DNA of 64,000 bases from Streptomyces sp. GS7 (GCF_009834125.1 NZ_CP047146.1:1233501-1297500); one strand, 5' to 3'. Positions 24,364 through 34,013 are shown, counted from the stretch's first letter. Notes: generated by a model not told the origin, from the letters alone. Translations and numbers: made by a program.

Positions 24364-25878
24364 TCAGACCGGCTGCCGCCCCGCCGACGCCGCGTGCTGC
24401 TCCAGGAATTCCGGGACCGGCCGGCAGCTGCGGTACGGGCGGAGCTTCCGGGCGGTGCTGTCCAGCATCGCCCGGATACGCGCCGAGCGGACCTGCTCCA
24501 GCAGCGCGAGCGCGCGGATGCCCGCGGCGGCGGCCTCCTCGGGGGCGCCGCCGGCCGCGAGGTTGCCGGCCAGCTCCGCGGTGAACAGGGCGATGTTGCG
24601 GGTGAAGTGAGGATCCTGCAGAGCGACCGCCCGGCGCGCGTGCTCCGCCGCGCGCTTCGTCTCGCCCAGCGCCGACCAGCACTGCGCCTCAAGGCCCGCC
24701 AGTTCGGCCTCGCCGTAGAAGGTCATCCACTCCGGGTCGCGTTCGCCCGGCCCGGCCGCGAACAGCCGCTCGGCCCGCGCCAGCGCCTGCTCGCACCCCG
24801 TACGGTCCCCGAGCCCGGCCCGGCCGCCGGCCTCACGCAGCGCCAGCAGCGACCGCAGCCGCGGCGAGGAGAGCTGCTTGGCGGCCTGCTGGGCGGCCTG
24901 CGCGGCGCGTACCGCCTCGCGCGGGCGCCCGGCGTCGCGGGCCAGGAACGCGGTGTTGCAGAAGGCGTGCGCCTCCAGGGCGGCGTCGCCGCAGACCCGG
25001 GCCGTGGACAGCGCCTCGGCGTAGTGCGAGCGGGCGTCGTCGAAGCGGCCGGAGTCGTGCGCCAACCAGCCCACGGAGATGGCGAGTTCGCCCGCGCCGG
25101 CCTGCAGCCGGTCGTAGACCGCACGGCGCTGCACGCCGGAGTCCAGGAGCTCGTAGGCGGCGCGCAGCGGCTGGGTGGCGCGGGGGTAGAGGCCGTCGGC
25201 GCCGTGCCGGTCGTCCAGCAGGCGGATCCGGCGGACGGCTTCCTCGACGGCGGTGGCCTCGGTGGCGCCGGCCCGGCCGCCGGGCGGCGTACGCGGGCCG
25301 GGGACGGTGGCGACGGCGGCGGACCCGTCGGGGCCGAAGGGGTCGCCGGGCCAGAGGCCGGCCAGGCCCAGGGCGGCTGCCGGGCCGCCGGTGATGAACG
25401 CGCGACGCAGCACGTCGCTCTCCTCGCAGATCTGGATACGGGTATCGCGGTGGTCGGGGTCGGTTGCCAGGGGCGCGGCGCTGACCACCGGTGCAGGCAC
25501 CGTTCCCCAAGCTCTCGACTCCGTTCGAGCAGGGGAGGCCCCCATCGCTGGAGCGGCTGACGCCGCGCCCTCGTGCTGCGCCCCCCGTCCGCGCACCGTC
25601 TCCCGCGGCGTGAACCCCATGTCGGGCAGCGTCAGGCCCGGGAACATGTGCCGGAACACCCGCTCGTAGGCGTAATTCGGACACCGGATCTCCCCGGACT
25701 CGACGCGGCCCACATAGCGGGCGTCGCACGAGACCTGCTCGCCGATCTCACGGGCGGACCGTCGGACCGCCGCCGCGAACTCACCCGGCGACAGCCGGCC
25801 GCGCAGCTGCCGGAAGGCGGTGTTCGGGCGGACGGGTACGGTGCGGGACGACGCTGATCTTGCGGCTGGCGACGCCAT
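24364..25878 (-). CDS. HTH (XRE-type) regulator with TPR-like C-terminal domain
   Basis: 504 aa from the ATG at 25878. N-terminal HTH around 25-75 ('SAREIGEQVSCDARYVGRVE'), then a ~90-residue low-complexity linker, then helical repeats (~210-490) of TPR type ('GRFDDARSHYAEALSTARV'). Such regulators in Streptomyces commonly bind peptides or partner proteins through the TPR part. The linker includes ~12 residues encoded by a REP-like palindrome (25504-25540) inserted in frame. Divergent from the 26125 gene across 246 bp, which is its likely target. Confidence 0.75.
   Translation of the reverse strand: MASPAARSASSRTVPVRPNTAFRQLRGRLSPGEFAAAVRRSAREIGEQVSCDARYVGRVESGEIRCPNYAYERVFRHMFPGLTLPDMGFTPRETVRGRGAQHEGAASAAPAMGASPARTESRAWGTVPAPVVSAAPLATDPDHRDTRIQICEESDVLRRAFITGGPAAALGLAGLWPGDPFGPDGSAAVATVPGPRTPPGGRAGATEATAVEEAVRRIRLLDDRHGADGLYPRATQPLRAAYELLDSGVQRRAVYDRLQAGAGELAISVGWLAHDSGRFDDARSHYAEALSTARVCGDAALEAHAFCNTAFLARDAGRPREAVRAAQAAQQAAKQLSSPRLRSLLALREAGGRAGLGDRTGCEQALARAERLFAAGPGERDPEWMTFYGEAELAGLEAQCWSALGETKRAAEHARRAVALQDPHFTRNIALFTAELAGNLAAGGAPEEAAAAGIRALALLEQVRSARIRAMLDSTARKLRPYRSCRPVPEFLEQHAASAGRQPV
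25504..25540. repeat. Palindromic REP-like repeat, copy 2, inside the HTH-TPR gene
   Basis: Near-identical to 23566-23601. Here it is translated in frame and read as 'ASPARTESRAWGT' within the linker; the first copy gives a similar peptide in the same frame. Insertion into a linker probably makes it tolerable. Confidence 0.8.
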
Positions 25879-26124
25879 GGCGGACCCTCTCCGTGCCCTC
25901 TCCGTGCCATCTTGTGGCGATGCCGCATCCTGGCGGTGCGGCGGGACGACGGTACCGGCTGTGACGGGTCCGGCACCCAGGGTTTGCCTACAAACCGGAT
26001 ATCTCACCCACGATCCGCCATGAAGTGCCATCCTTTGCAGCGTTCCGCCGCCGTAGCTGTTGACGCGTCCGGCCGTTGAAGACGGTGTAAAGGGTGTGGC
26101 GCGTGCATTGAGGAGGGGTTCTCC

Positions 26125-26577
26125 GTGTGGGAGACCGGCGTGAGCAGGGGCGGCAAGGAGTCCGCGGGCCAGGCCGCCGGGCACGGCGGGCGCGCCGCGC
26201 CGGGCGGCGTACCGTCCCAGCCCTGCGACCTCGTCACGGTGCCGGCCCGACAGGGCCTGGAGGCGGTCGACATCCTGCGGCTGCGGGACGGCGTCGGCCC
26301 GGTCCTGCACGACGGCGCCTGCGACACCCTGGGTTTCCTGGTCCCCCCGGGGACCGCCGACGGCTGGGACGTGCCGGGCAGCGCCTGCACGCAGACGTAC
26401 GGCCGCGGTGTCGCGCCGGGCTGCGGCGAGGGCGCGGTCGTCGACCCGCCGGTGACCGGTACGGGCTGGCTGGTGCCGCCGGAGGGGGCGTACGCGGATG
26501 CCACCGACCCCGTGGTGCTGCGCGCGGCGCTGGGCGAGGCGGCGCGCACCATCGAAGCCGTCGACCGCTGCCAGTGA
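26125..26577 (+). CDS. Small protein divergent from the HTH-TPR regulator, unknown
   Basis: 150 aa from the GTG at 26125 (GAGGGG eight bases upstream); a second GTG at 26140 with GGGAG upstream is equally good. Not recognised. Contains 'VLHDGACDTLGFLVPPGTAD' and 'GTGWLVPPEG', giving a compact beta-rich look, and a C-terminal helix 'VLRAALGEAARTIEAV'. Two to three Cys, no signal or membrane segment. Pairing with a divergent HTH-TPR regulator is a recurring Streptomyces arrangement and suggests joint function. Confidence 0.6.
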   Translation: MWETGVSRGGKESAGQAAGHGGRAAPGGVPSQPCDLVTVPARQGLEAVDILRLRDGVGPVLHDGACDTLGFLVPPGTADGWDVPGSACTQTYGRGVAPGCGEGAVVDPPVTGTGWLVPPEGAYADATDPVVLRAALGEAARTIEAVDRCQ

Positions 26578-26720
26578 GGCGGGAGCGCGGGGCCGCCGGC
26601 TGATGCCGGGCGGCCCCTTCGGTGTGCCCGGGGCGGACCGGGGCGGTGGCCGCGCAGGCGGTGCGCCGCGCGGCGGCCGGGCCGCGGACCGACGGAACGT
26701 GCGGGGGCCGGACGCGCCGG

Positions 26721-27974
26721 TTACCGGGAGGCGGTCCGGCGGGCCGGCGACGGGGCCGGGGAGGGGTCCGGCAGCGCGACGCCCGGGGGCAGGGCGGGCG
26801 ACGCGGGCCCGGCCGGCTGCGGGGCGGGCACCGGCGCGGGGCGGCTGCGGCGGCGCGCCGAGGCGACCGCCGCCTCGTAGACGGCCATCAGGTCCTGGGC
26901 GCTGCGCTCGACGTCGTAGCGCCGCACGACCGGGGGCACCGGCAGCCGTCCCGGTCCGGTGCGCCGCAACTCCCGTAGTTCGGCGGTGAGTTCGTGGACG
27001 CCGGGGCTGACGCGGCGGGCGCCGGGGGCCTGCTCCGCTGGGAGGTCCTCTACGGCCGGGCAGCTGCCGTAGAGCACATGCAGCCCGGACGCCAGCGCCT
27101 CGACGGCGGCCAGCCCGAACGCCTCGTCCGGGGACGGCGAGACGAAGACGTCGATGGCGGACAGCAGACCGGGGATGCTCGGGGCGTCGCCGGCGGCCGG
27201 CCTCTCCGCCCCCTCGCGGGCGCCCAGCAGCCGGATCCGGTCGCCGGAGCCGAACTGCTCCGCCAGCCGCTGCAGCGGCTCCCGCTCCGGCCCGTCCCCG
27301 GCCAGCAGCAGCTGCACGCCCGGGAGCCGGGTGACCGCCCGCACCAGCACGTCGAACCGCTTGCCGGGCACCAGCCGGCCGACCCCGCCCACCACGAAGG
27401 CGTCGGTGGGCAGGCCGAGCCGGGCGCGCACGGTGGCCCGGGCGGCCGGGTCGTACGCGAAGCGGTGCGCCTCGACGCCGTTGGGGACGACGTGGATCCG
27501 ACGCTCGGGCACGCCCCAGCGGCGCAGCCGGGCGGCCACGGTGTCCGAGACGGCGACCGTCGCCGACCCCAGCCGCTCGGTGGCCCGGTAGAGCGCGCGC
27601 ACGCCCCGGGTCAGCCGGCGGCCCTCGATGACCGCGTCGCCCAGGGAGTGCTCGGTGGCGACCACGGCCCGAACGCCCGCCAGCCGCGCGGCGATCCGGC
27701 CGTAGACGCAGGCCCGGTAGAGGTGGGTGTGGACGAGGTCGTAGCCGCCGGCGCGGATCAGCGAGGCCAGGCGGGGGATCGCGCTCAGATCGCGGTTGTC
27801 GGTCATGCCGAGGTGGGTGACGGGGATGCCGTCCGCCTCGATGGCCGCGGCGAGCGGGCCGGGGGTGGTCAGGGTGATGACCTCGCAGCGGGCGGGCAGC
27901 CGGCGCAGCAGCAGACGCAACTGCAGCTCGGCGCCGCCCACTTCGAGGCCGGTGATGACATGCAGGACTTTCAC
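26721..27974 (-). CDS. Glycosyltransferase family 4
   Basis: 417 aa, GT-B fold. N-terminal 'MKVLHVITGLEVGGAELQL' is the usual GT4 opening; the donor-binding half has 'VVGGVGRLVPGKRFDVLV' and the EX7E-type region 'PSPDEAFGLAAVEALASG'. A ~45-residue Pro/Ala-rich tail follows. It transfers a sugar from a nucleotide donor, probably to a polyprenyl-linked or surface glycan, judging by the adjacent polyprenyl sugar phosphotransferase gene. Confidence 0.85.
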   Translation of the reverse strand: MKVLHVITGLEVGGAELQLRLLLRRLPARCEVITLTTPGPLAAAIEADGIPVTHLGMTDNRDLSAIPRLASLIRAGGYDLVHTHLYRACVYGRIAARLAGVRAVVATEHSLGDAVIEGRRLTRGVRALYRATERLGSATVAVSDTVAARLRRWGVPERRIHVVPNGVEAHRFAYDPAARATVRARLGLPTDAFVVGGVGRLVPGKRFDVLVRAVTRLPGVQLLLAGDGPEREPLQRLAEQFGSGDRIRLLGAREGAERPAAGDAPSIPGLLSAIDVFVSPSPDEAFGLAAVEALASGLHVLYGSCPAVEDLPAEQAPGARRVSPGVHELTAELRELRRTGPGRLPVPPVVRRYDVERSAQDLMAVYEAAVASARRRSRPAPVPAPQPAGPASPALPPGVALPDPSPAPSPARRTASR

Positions 27975-28094
27975 CGGATGCCTCCAGGGGTTACGGCCAG
28001 GGTGGTCTCGTCAGCGGCCGGGGTGGCCTGATCGGTGGGCGGCGCGGTGGCGGGGGCGGCCGGCGGCACCGCCGCCCGGTCACGGCGGGCGCGC

Positions 28095-29561
28095 TCACCG
28101 CCGCCGCCGGTGGAGCGGCGGGCACGCCGTCCGCAGCAGGATCCGGACGTCCTGCCACGGCGACCAGCTGTCGATGTAGAGGTTGTCGAAGCGCGTGCGG
28201 TCCTCAAGGGGGGCGTCGTCGTGCAGCCCGTGCACCCGCGCCGGCCCGATGATGCCGGGCGGCATCCGGTGCCGGGCCGCGTAGCCGGCGCAGCGGTGGG
28301 TGAACTGCTCGGCGAGGACGGGGTGTTCGGGGCGCGGTCCGACCAGGCCGAGGTCGCCGCGCAGGACGTTCCACAGCTGCGGCAGCCCGTCCAGCGACGT
28401 GCGCCGCAGCAGCCGGCCGACGGAGCCGGTCCGCGCGTCGCCGGCCGCGTTGCCCCGTGCCGCCGGTCCCTCCGCTTCACCGGGGCCGAGCGTGCGGAAC
28501 GTGAGGAGGGTGAAGGGGCGCCCGCCCCGGCCGACGCGCTCCCGCCGGCAGAGCACCCCCGGCCCGTCCAGCAGCCGTACGGCCAGCGCGCAGCCCGCCA
28601 GCAGCGGAGCCGCCGCCACCAGCGCCACCGCGGCCAGCGCGAGATCCAGCAGCCGCTTCGACGGGCCGCCGGGCCGCGGCTTCGCCGGCTCCCACGGCCG
28701 GCAGGCGAAGCCCCACAGGTGGCCGGTGCCCGGCTCCGGCGGGCGGCCGTCGCGGGCCGCCCCGGCCCCGGCCAGCCAGACCGCCGAGCCCTGGGCGAGG
28801 AACCGGCGCAGCAGCGCCGCGGTGTCCGGGTCGCGCTCCGGCGGCACCAGGAACACCGCGTCGCGCACCGTGTGCCGGATGACGGCCCGGGTGATCTCCT
28901 CGGCGGAGCCGAGCCACGGCAGGTCGGGGTGCGCCCCGCCGGGCGGCACCAGGCCGCACGCCACCAAGCCCACGGGGCGCAGCCCGTACTCCGGGTGCGC
29001 GGTGAGCGCGGCGGCGAGCTGCCGGGCGGCCGGGTCCGGACCGACGAGCAGCGCGGCGCGCGGCCGGCGCCGGAGGACGCCGCGGCGCACCCGGTACACC
29101 GCGGCCCGGCCGGCGCATGCCAGCACCGCCTGCACCGCCACCGCGCCCAGCAGGACCGCCGGATGCGGCGGCTGCCCCGGGGACAGCGCGACCACCGCGC
29201 ACCAGCCGGCGGCGGCCCGGACCAGCAGCGGCGGCAGCTCGTTCAGCGCGGCCGGCGCCGGCCCGGGACGGTAGAGCCCGGCGCGGGCGTGGAGCAGCAG
29301 CAGTCCGGTCGCCAGCGCGCCGAGCAGCGCCGGCGCCGGTCCCGGGCCGGGCGGCAGGAGGGCCGCCCCGGCGGTGGCCAGCAGGTCCGCGGCGATCAGC
29401 GCGGCGTGGGTGGCCCGGTGCCGTACGGCGCCGCCGGGGCGGGCCGGCGGCAGCGGGCCGGGGGACGGGCGGCGGGGCGGGCGGACCGCGGCGGCCGGGG
29501 GCCCGGCGGGCGCCGGAGGCAGGACCGGGGGGCGGGACGCGTCCGCCCGCTCCGTCGTCAT
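28095..29561 (-). CDS. Polyprenyl glycosylphosphotransferase (WbaP/ExoY type)
   Basis: 488-aa membrane enzyme loading the first sugar phosphate onto undecaprenyl phosphate. A Pro-rich start is followed by hydrophobic spans (~50-150), a Rossmann-like middle ('RAALLVGPDPAARQLA'), one span ('LDLALAAVALVAAAPLLAG') and the catalytic C-terminal domain with 'LRRTSLDGLPQLWNVLRGDL' then 'GLVGPRPEHP'. Its ATG (29561) overlaps the stop of the upstream glycosyltransferase (ATGA). 'TSLDGLPQ' replaces the commoner 'TSLDELPQ'; the catalytic Asp is kept but Glu is Gly, worth noting. Confidence 0.83.
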   Translation of the reverse strand: MTTERADASRPPVLPPAPAGPPAAAVRPPRRPSPGPLPPARPGGAVRHRATHAALIAADLLATAGAALLPPGPGPAPALLGALATGLLLLHARAGLYRPGPAPAALNELPPLLVRAAAGWCAVVALSPGQPPHPAVLLGAVAVQAVLACAGRAAVYRVRRGVLRRRPRAALLVGPDPAARQLAAALTAHPEYGLRPVGLVACGLVPPGGAHPDLPWLGSAEEITRAVIRHTVRDAVFLVPPERDPDTAALLRRFLAQGSAVWLAGAGAARDGRPPEPGTGHLWGFACRPWEPAKPRPGGPSKRLLDLALAAVALVAAAPLLAGCALAVRLLDGPGVLCRRERVGRGGRPFTLLTFRTLGPGEAEGPAARGNAAGDARTGSVGRLLRRTSLDGLPQLWNVLRGDLGLVGPRPEHPVLAEQFTHRCAGYAARHRMPPGIIGPARVHGLHDDAPLEDRTRFDNLYIDSWSPWQDVRILLRTACPPLHRRRR

Positions 29562-30760
29562 CGCGGGACCCGGTCCACTGCCGGCGGGCGCGGTACGGCG
29601 AACAGTTCGCGGTACACGTTCAGCACCGCGCCCGCCGTCCGCCGTACGTCGTGGGCCGCCCGTACGTGCTCCCGGCACTGCTGGGCCAGCGCCCGCCGCC
29701 GCTCGCCGTCGGCCAGCAGATCGCGCATCGCCCGGGCCAGCGCGGCCGGCTCGTCCGGCGGTACCAGGCAGTCGTCCGCGGCCCCGGGCGGCAGGCACTC
29801 CCGGGCCCCGCCGACATCGGTGACCACCACGGCCCGGCCGCAGGCCATCGCCTCCAGAGGGGCCAGCGCCATACCCTCCCAGCGCGACGGCAGCACGACC
29901 AGGTCCGCCGCCCGGTACCAGGGCACGGCGCTGTCGGCGGCGCCGGCGAACAGCACCCCGCGCGGTGCGGCCCGGCGCAGCACCGCCCGGTCCGGGCCGT
30001 CGCCGACCAGCACCAGCCGGGCGTCCGGCACCGCCGCGACCACCTCGGGCCAGGCCCGCAGCAGCGTCGCTTGACCCTTCTGCGGGCAGAGCCGGGCCAT
30101 GCACACCACCAGGGGCGCCCCGGCCGGGAGCGCCGTCTCCCGCAGTGCGGGCAGCGACGAGCGCAGCGCCTGCCGGGTCTCCTCGTCCTCGTCGGCCGCC
30201 GGCGAGAACCGGTGCAGGTCCACCCCGTTGGGGACCACCACCCACCGGCCCGGCACGCCCGCCGCCACCCCGCGCGCCCGCTCCGCCTCGCTGACGCACA
30301 GCACCCGGTGCGACCAGCGCGCCGCGTACCGCTCCCAGCCCAGCGCCGGGCGGTCCACCGCCCCGCCGGACGCCTCGAAGGACCAGGTGTGCGGCTGGTG
30401 CACGGTCGGGATCCGTCCCCGTACGGCCAGACGGGCGGCGAGCCCGGCCTTGGTGCTGTGGGTGTGGACGAGCTGCGGGCCGGTACGCCGGATCACCCGG
30501 GACAGCCGCCGCAGTTCACCGGAGAGCGCGGGCCCGGTGCCGCGGCGCGCCGGCCACAGCACCACCTCCGCGCCCGCCGTGGCGGCCTCCGCGTGCAGCA
30601 CCCCGCCGGGCGGCGAGGCCAGCACGACCCGCAGCCCGGACGCCACCTGGGCCCGCACCAGGTCGGCGACGACCCGGGCGACCCCGCCGTCCACCGGCTG
30701 GGACACATGCAAAACCGTGGGCCGATCCTGGGACGGCGGTTCCTGTCGCAGCACGCGCAC
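29558..30760 (-). CDS. Glycosyltransferase family 4
   Basis: 400 aa from a GTG at 30760. GT4 features: 'VLHVSQPVDGGVARVVADL' (16-34), 'LVHTHSTKAGLAARLA', 'MARLCPQKGQATLL' and the EX7E donor site 'PSRWEGMALAPLEAMACG'. First gene of a three-gene surface-glycan operon (this gene, sugar phosphotransferase, second GT4). A DUF3344 gene lies 56 bp upstream on the same strand. Confidence 0.85.
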   Translation of the reverse strand: MRVLRQEPPSQDRPTVLHVSQPVDGGVARVVADLVRAQVASGLRVVLASPPGGVLHAEAATAGAEVVLWPARRGTGPALSGELRRLSRVIRRTGPQLVHTHSTKAGLAARLAVRGRIPTVHQPHTWSFEASGGAVDRPALGWERYAARWSHRVLCVSEAERARGVAAGVPGRWVVVPNGVDLHRFSPAADEDEETRQALRSSLPALRETALPAGAPLVVCMARLCPQKGQATLLRAWPEVVAAVPDARLVLVGDGPDRAVLRRAAPRGVLFAGAADSAVPWYRAADLVVLPSRWEGMALAPLEAMACGRAVVVTDVGGARECLPPGAADDCLVPPDEPAALARAMRDLLADGERRRALAQQCREHVRAAHDVRRTAGAVLNVYRELFAVPRPPAVDRVPR

Positions 30761-30816
30761 TGCTCCCCTGATTACCGAGCTGACAGAACTCCGCGGGAAT
30801 TACCGGCCGACGTCGC

Positions 30817-31860
30817 TCAATGCCCCGGATCGGTCTGGACGAAGAGCGCACCGAGCAGATATCCCGTATTGCGGGTGGTGAAGCGGAATGTGAGCCGGTC
30901 ACCGCCGGACTGCAGCGCCGGCGTCAGATCGTAGACATCCGAATGGAATCCGGGAGCGGTCCGGCGGTCCGGCGTCCGAACGGTCTTGGGGCCGAAATCG
31001 GTACGGGTCGTGTCCGCTGTGCCGGGAGCCGGTTCTGCGGAATCCCCGAGCGTCACCGGCGGTTGCTTCCCGGCGCTTACCGCGATCTGGTTGTTTCCGT
31101 TCCCGGACCCACCGTCGTATGCCACGACACCGGCCGTTCCCCGCGAATGCGCCGGAATCCGGAGCCCCTTGAGCTGCACCGCGAGTTCCCTGCGGTCCGC
31201 GCCCAGCACCTCGAATCCGTCCCACAGCGCGAGCCGGCGCAGCGGCTCCTTCTTGTTCTCGTAGACGGCCACCAGCGTCCAGCCGTCCGGTGTCACGGCC
31301 CGGGACCGCCCGGTGGCCTTGCCCGCCCGGGTCACGGTGTAGCCGCCCGGACCGCTCCGCCGCACCAGCGCGGTCACGTCCGCGGACGCCTGGTAGCCGT
31401 CGAACCGGGACAGGTGCCGGTGGCCGATCGCGCTGTCCGCGCGCACCTCGTCGGACCGGCCGCCGGGCCCGGCGAGCAGCACCCGGCCGGCGTCTCCGGC
31501 CGACCGGGGACCGCCGGCCCGCAGTCCGCCGCCCCAGTACAGCCGGGCGTAGCTCACCCGGGAGCCGGCCGGCAGCCGCAGCCGGGCGCCGCCGGCGTCC
31601 GGGGCGTGGGACGGGCCGGCCCGGTGCACCGCCGGGCGGCAGCCGGCCGCGGAAACCGGGGAGCCGGCCGCGGAAACCGGGGAATTGGACGCGCGCGCGA
31701 TACCGCCGTGCTGCGTCGCATGGAACCGCTCGCTGAAAGGAATTCGGGAGGACTCCTTCGGCGCCGGTGCCGCTGCCGCCGAAGTCAGCGCGGCCGACAA
31801 CCCCAGGGCCGCGAGCGCGCATACGGCGCCGCGCCCGGTTCGGTCCATCGACTTCCGCAT
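30817..31860 (-). CDS. Secreted DUF3344-type protein
   Basis: 347 aa with a clear signal peptide ('VCALAALGLSAALTSAAAA', ~14-32). The remainder is beta-rich: 'LPAGSRVSYARLYWGGGLR', 'VTPDGWTLVAVYENKKEPL', 'GTAGVVAYDGGSGNGNN', the DUF3344 pattern of secreted actinobacterial proteins of unknown role. Near residue 60 the string SPVSAAG is tandemly repeated, reflecting a DNA duplication around 31650-31685. Divergent from the chaplin gene, so a cell-surface role is plausible. Confidence 0.75.
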   Translation of the reverse strand: MRKSMDRTGRGAVCALAALGLSAALTSAAAAPAPKESSRIPFSERFHATQHGGIARASNSPVSAAGSPVSAAGCRPAVHRAGPSHAPDAGGARLRLPAGSRVSYARLYWGGGLRAGGPRSAGDAGRVLLAGPGGRSDEVRADSAIGHRHLSRFDGYQASADVTALVRRSGPGGYTVTRAGKATGRSRAVTPDGWTLVAVYENKKEPLRRLALWDGFEVLGADRRELAVQLKGLRIPAHSRGTAGVVAYDGGSGNGNNQIAVSAGKQPPVTLGDSAEPAPGTADTTRTDFGPKTVRTPDRRTAPGFHSDVYDLTPALQSGGDRLTFRFTTRNTGYLLGALFVQTDPGH

Positions 31861-32079
31861 GACTTCCTCTCCGGCTGCTAGTCAGTCAAACAGGAGAGCA
31901 CTCTGACAGAAATCATGTTGGAAATCGTGGGAGGCACGCCGCACGGCCGACTCGGATTCCGATCAGCCGAATACCAGCCAGACAGCCCAACGTTTTCCCG
32001 TAAGAGGGAACGTCCGCATCCCCCGTTGCCATTGTTCGTTGTGTCCGATGCCCCATTCGCGAACTGAAAGGAGAATGGG

Positions 32080-32382
32080 ATGAAGCGGTTCATCAAGACC
32101 GCCGCGATGGCTGCCATGGCCTCCACGCTGGTGCTGGGTGGCGCGGGCATCGCATCCGCCAGTGACGGCGGCAAGCACGGCCACCACGGCCGTGGCATCG
32201 AGAAGGTCATCCGCCACCACCGGGGCGCGACCGCGATCGGCTTCGCCAAGCACTCGCCGGGTTTCCTCAGCGGGAACGTCATCCAGGTTCCGATCGACAT
32301 CCCGATCAACGTGTGCGGCAACAGCGTCGATGTGCTCGCGCTGCTGAACCCGGCATTCGGCAACGTCTGCATCAACAAGTGA
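32080..32382 (+). CDS. Short chaplin (aerial hyphae surface amyloid protein)
   Basis: 100 aa, with AAGGAGA eight bases before the ATG. Signal peptide 'AAMAAMASTLVLGGAGIASA', a His/Gly-rich segment, then the chaplin domain: 'SPGFLSGNVIQVPIDIPINV', 'CGNSVDVLALLNPAFGNVC' with its two cysteines. Chaplins are exported, assemble into amyloid films and lower water surface tension during aerial growth. It lacks an LPXTG sorting signal, so it is of the short class. A strong hairpin follows. Confidence 0.92.
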   Translation: MKRFIKTAAMAAMASTLVLGGAGIASASDGGKHGHHGRGIEKVIRHHRGATAIGFAKHSPGFLSGNVIQVPIDIPINVCGNSVDVLALLNPAFGNVCINK

Positions 32383-32437
32383 CCCACCGCCGGGCCGGAG
32401 GGACACCGGACCGGCACGGGTCATGGCATGAAGTGCC

Positions 32438-32469
32438 GGACCGCCCACGGCTTCGGCCGCGGGCGGTCC
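32438..32469 (+). terminator. Terminator after the chaplin gene
   Basis: GGACCGCCC-A-CGGC / GCCG-C-GGGCGGTCC with a TTCG tetraloop. Confidence 0.85.
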
Positions 32470-32561
32470 GCCGCTCCGCCCGGCCGGACATCTCGGGTCC
32501 GGCCGACGCGTAGCCGCTGACCTGCGGATACGGCCCCGCGCCGGCACGCCATACTGAAGGC

Positions 32562-33422
32562 ATGGCGAAGAGCAGGCGCGGGCGCGGCGGCCCGGAGTCC
32601 GTCACCGAGACGGTCGGCGGCGGCGTCGCGGAACTGCGGCCCGACCGGGACCGGCCGCGCGGCTGGACGCTGCTCGTCGACGGCGCCCCGCAGTCCCATG
32701 TGGACCTGGACGACCCGGCGTATCTGGAGTTCTCCTACCAGCGGCGGCTCGGCCACATCGCCGACCTGGCCGCCCCGCCCGGCGCGCCGCTGCGCGCGGT
32801 CCATCTGGGCGGCGGTGCGCTGACGTTGGCGCGCTACATCGCCGCCACCCGCCCGCGGTCCACCCAGCAGGTCGTGGAGATCGACACCCCGCTGGTCCAA
32901 CTCGTCCGCAGCCGGCTGCCGTTGGACAGCGGCTGGCGGATCCGGGTGCGCGGCGCCGATGCCCGCGCGGGGCTGGCGCGGATCCCGGACGGCTGGGCGG
33001 ACCTGGTCATCGCCGACGTCTTCGGCGGCGCCCGTACGCCCGCGCATCTGACCAGTACGGAATTCGTGGCGGAGGTGCGCCGGGCGCTGCGCCCCGGGGG
33101 CTGCTACGCGGCCAACCTCGCGGACGGGCCGCCGCTGCGGTTCCTGCGCGGCCAGATAGCCACCGTCCGCACGGTCTTCCCGGAACTCGCGCTGACCGCC
33201 GACCCGGCGGTGCTGCGCGGCAAGCGGTTCGGCAACGCCGTGCTGCTCGCCGCCGACCGGGAACTGCCGGTCGCCGAGCTGACCCGGCGGGCGGCCGGCG
33301 ATCCGCACGCCGGCCGGGTCGAACACGGCCGCGGCCTGCTGGACTTCACCGGCGGCGCGGCCCCGGTCACCGACGCCACCGCCGTCGCCTCGCCGGCCCC
33401 GCCCGCCGGCGCCTTCGACTGA
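32562..33422 (+). CDS. Spermidine-synthase-like Rossmann protein
   Basis: 286 aa. The nucleotide-binding glycine motif is 'HLGGGALTLARYI' (81-93), followed by 'VVEIDTPLV' with Asp108 and 'DLVIADVFGG' with Asp152, as in spermidine synthase and related aminopropyl or methyl transferases. The His/Tyr set that binds putrescine is not obvious, so it may be a methyltransferase-like relative rather than a true polyamine enzyme. No speD is adjacent; an agmatinase gene lies 29 kb away. Confidence 0.72.
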   Translation: MAKSRRGRGGPESVTETVGGGVAELRPDRDRPRGWTLLVDGAPQSHVDLDDPAYLEFSYQRRLGHIADLAAPPGAPLRAVHLGGGALTLARYIAATRPRSTQQVVEIDTPLVQLVRSRLPLDSGWRIRVRGADARAGLARIPDGWADLVIADVFGGARTPAHLTSTEFVAEVRRALRPGGCYAANLADGPPLRFLRGQIATVRTVFPELALTADPAVLRGKRFGNAVLLAADRELPVAELTRRAAGDPHAGRVEHGRGLLDFTGGAAPVTDATAVASPAPPAGAFD

Positions 33423-33452
33423 CGCACCGGCGCGGGGCTCCCAACTCCGTTG

Positions 33453-34013
33453 CTAGGTGGTGTTGTTGCTGGTCACCACGGTCGGCGGGTGGCCGTTCCA
33501 GGTGCAGATGACGAAGGTGTGCGCGCCACCACCGCTGAAATCGACGCGGATCCACTGGTTCTGCTTCCACACCTGCATCTCCCAGCCCGCGTTCGGGGTG
33601 GCCGAGACCAGCTCGGCGGAGGAGGAGCCGAGGTCGAAGACGACCCGGCCGCCGGAGTTCGCATAGCTCCGGATCCGGCCGCCGGCGGCCGGCGCGGAGC
33701 CGCCGCCCGGGGTGGCGTAGGGGGAGTGCGAGGTACCGCCGCCCGTACGGGACGGGTCGGTGGTCCGCGGCGTCCCGCTGTCGGAGGGGGACGGGCTCGC
33801 GGTGGCCGGATCCGATGGTCTGGGGCGGTGGGTGGAGGATGCCTGAGGCGTGGCAGAGGAGGCCACCTGGTCGGACAGCGGCAGCGCGCGCGGCGGGTCG
33901 TACGCCGTGCCGGACAGCACCGTGTGCACGCCGAACCACGACAGGGTGACCGCGGCGCCGGTCGCCAGCGTCCAGGCCGCCGCATGAACCAGTCCTCGTT
34001 GCATTTGGCTCAT
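33453..34013 (-). CDS. Membrane-anchored or secreted Ser/Thr/Pro-rich protein
   Basis: 186 aa. One N-terminal hydrophobic segment ('GLVHAAAWTLATGAAVTLSW', ~7-26), a ~70-residue Ser/Thr/Pro-rich linker outside the membrane, then a beta-rich domain (~112-186, 'GGRVVFDLGSSSAELVSATP', 'GWEMQVWKQNQWIRVDFSGG'). Not recognised. Divergent from a two-component system over ~110 bp, so it may be regulated by, or signal to, that system. Confidence 0.7.
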   Translation of the reverse strand: MSQMQRGLVHAAAWTLATGAAVTLSWFGVHTVLSGTAYDPPRALPLSDQVASSATPQASSTHRPRPSDPATASPSPSDSGTPRTTDPSRTGGGTSHSPYATPGGGSAPAAGGRIRSYANSGGRVVFDLGSSSAELVSATPNAGWEMQVWKQNQWIRVDFSGGGAHTFVICTWNGHPPTVVTSNNTT

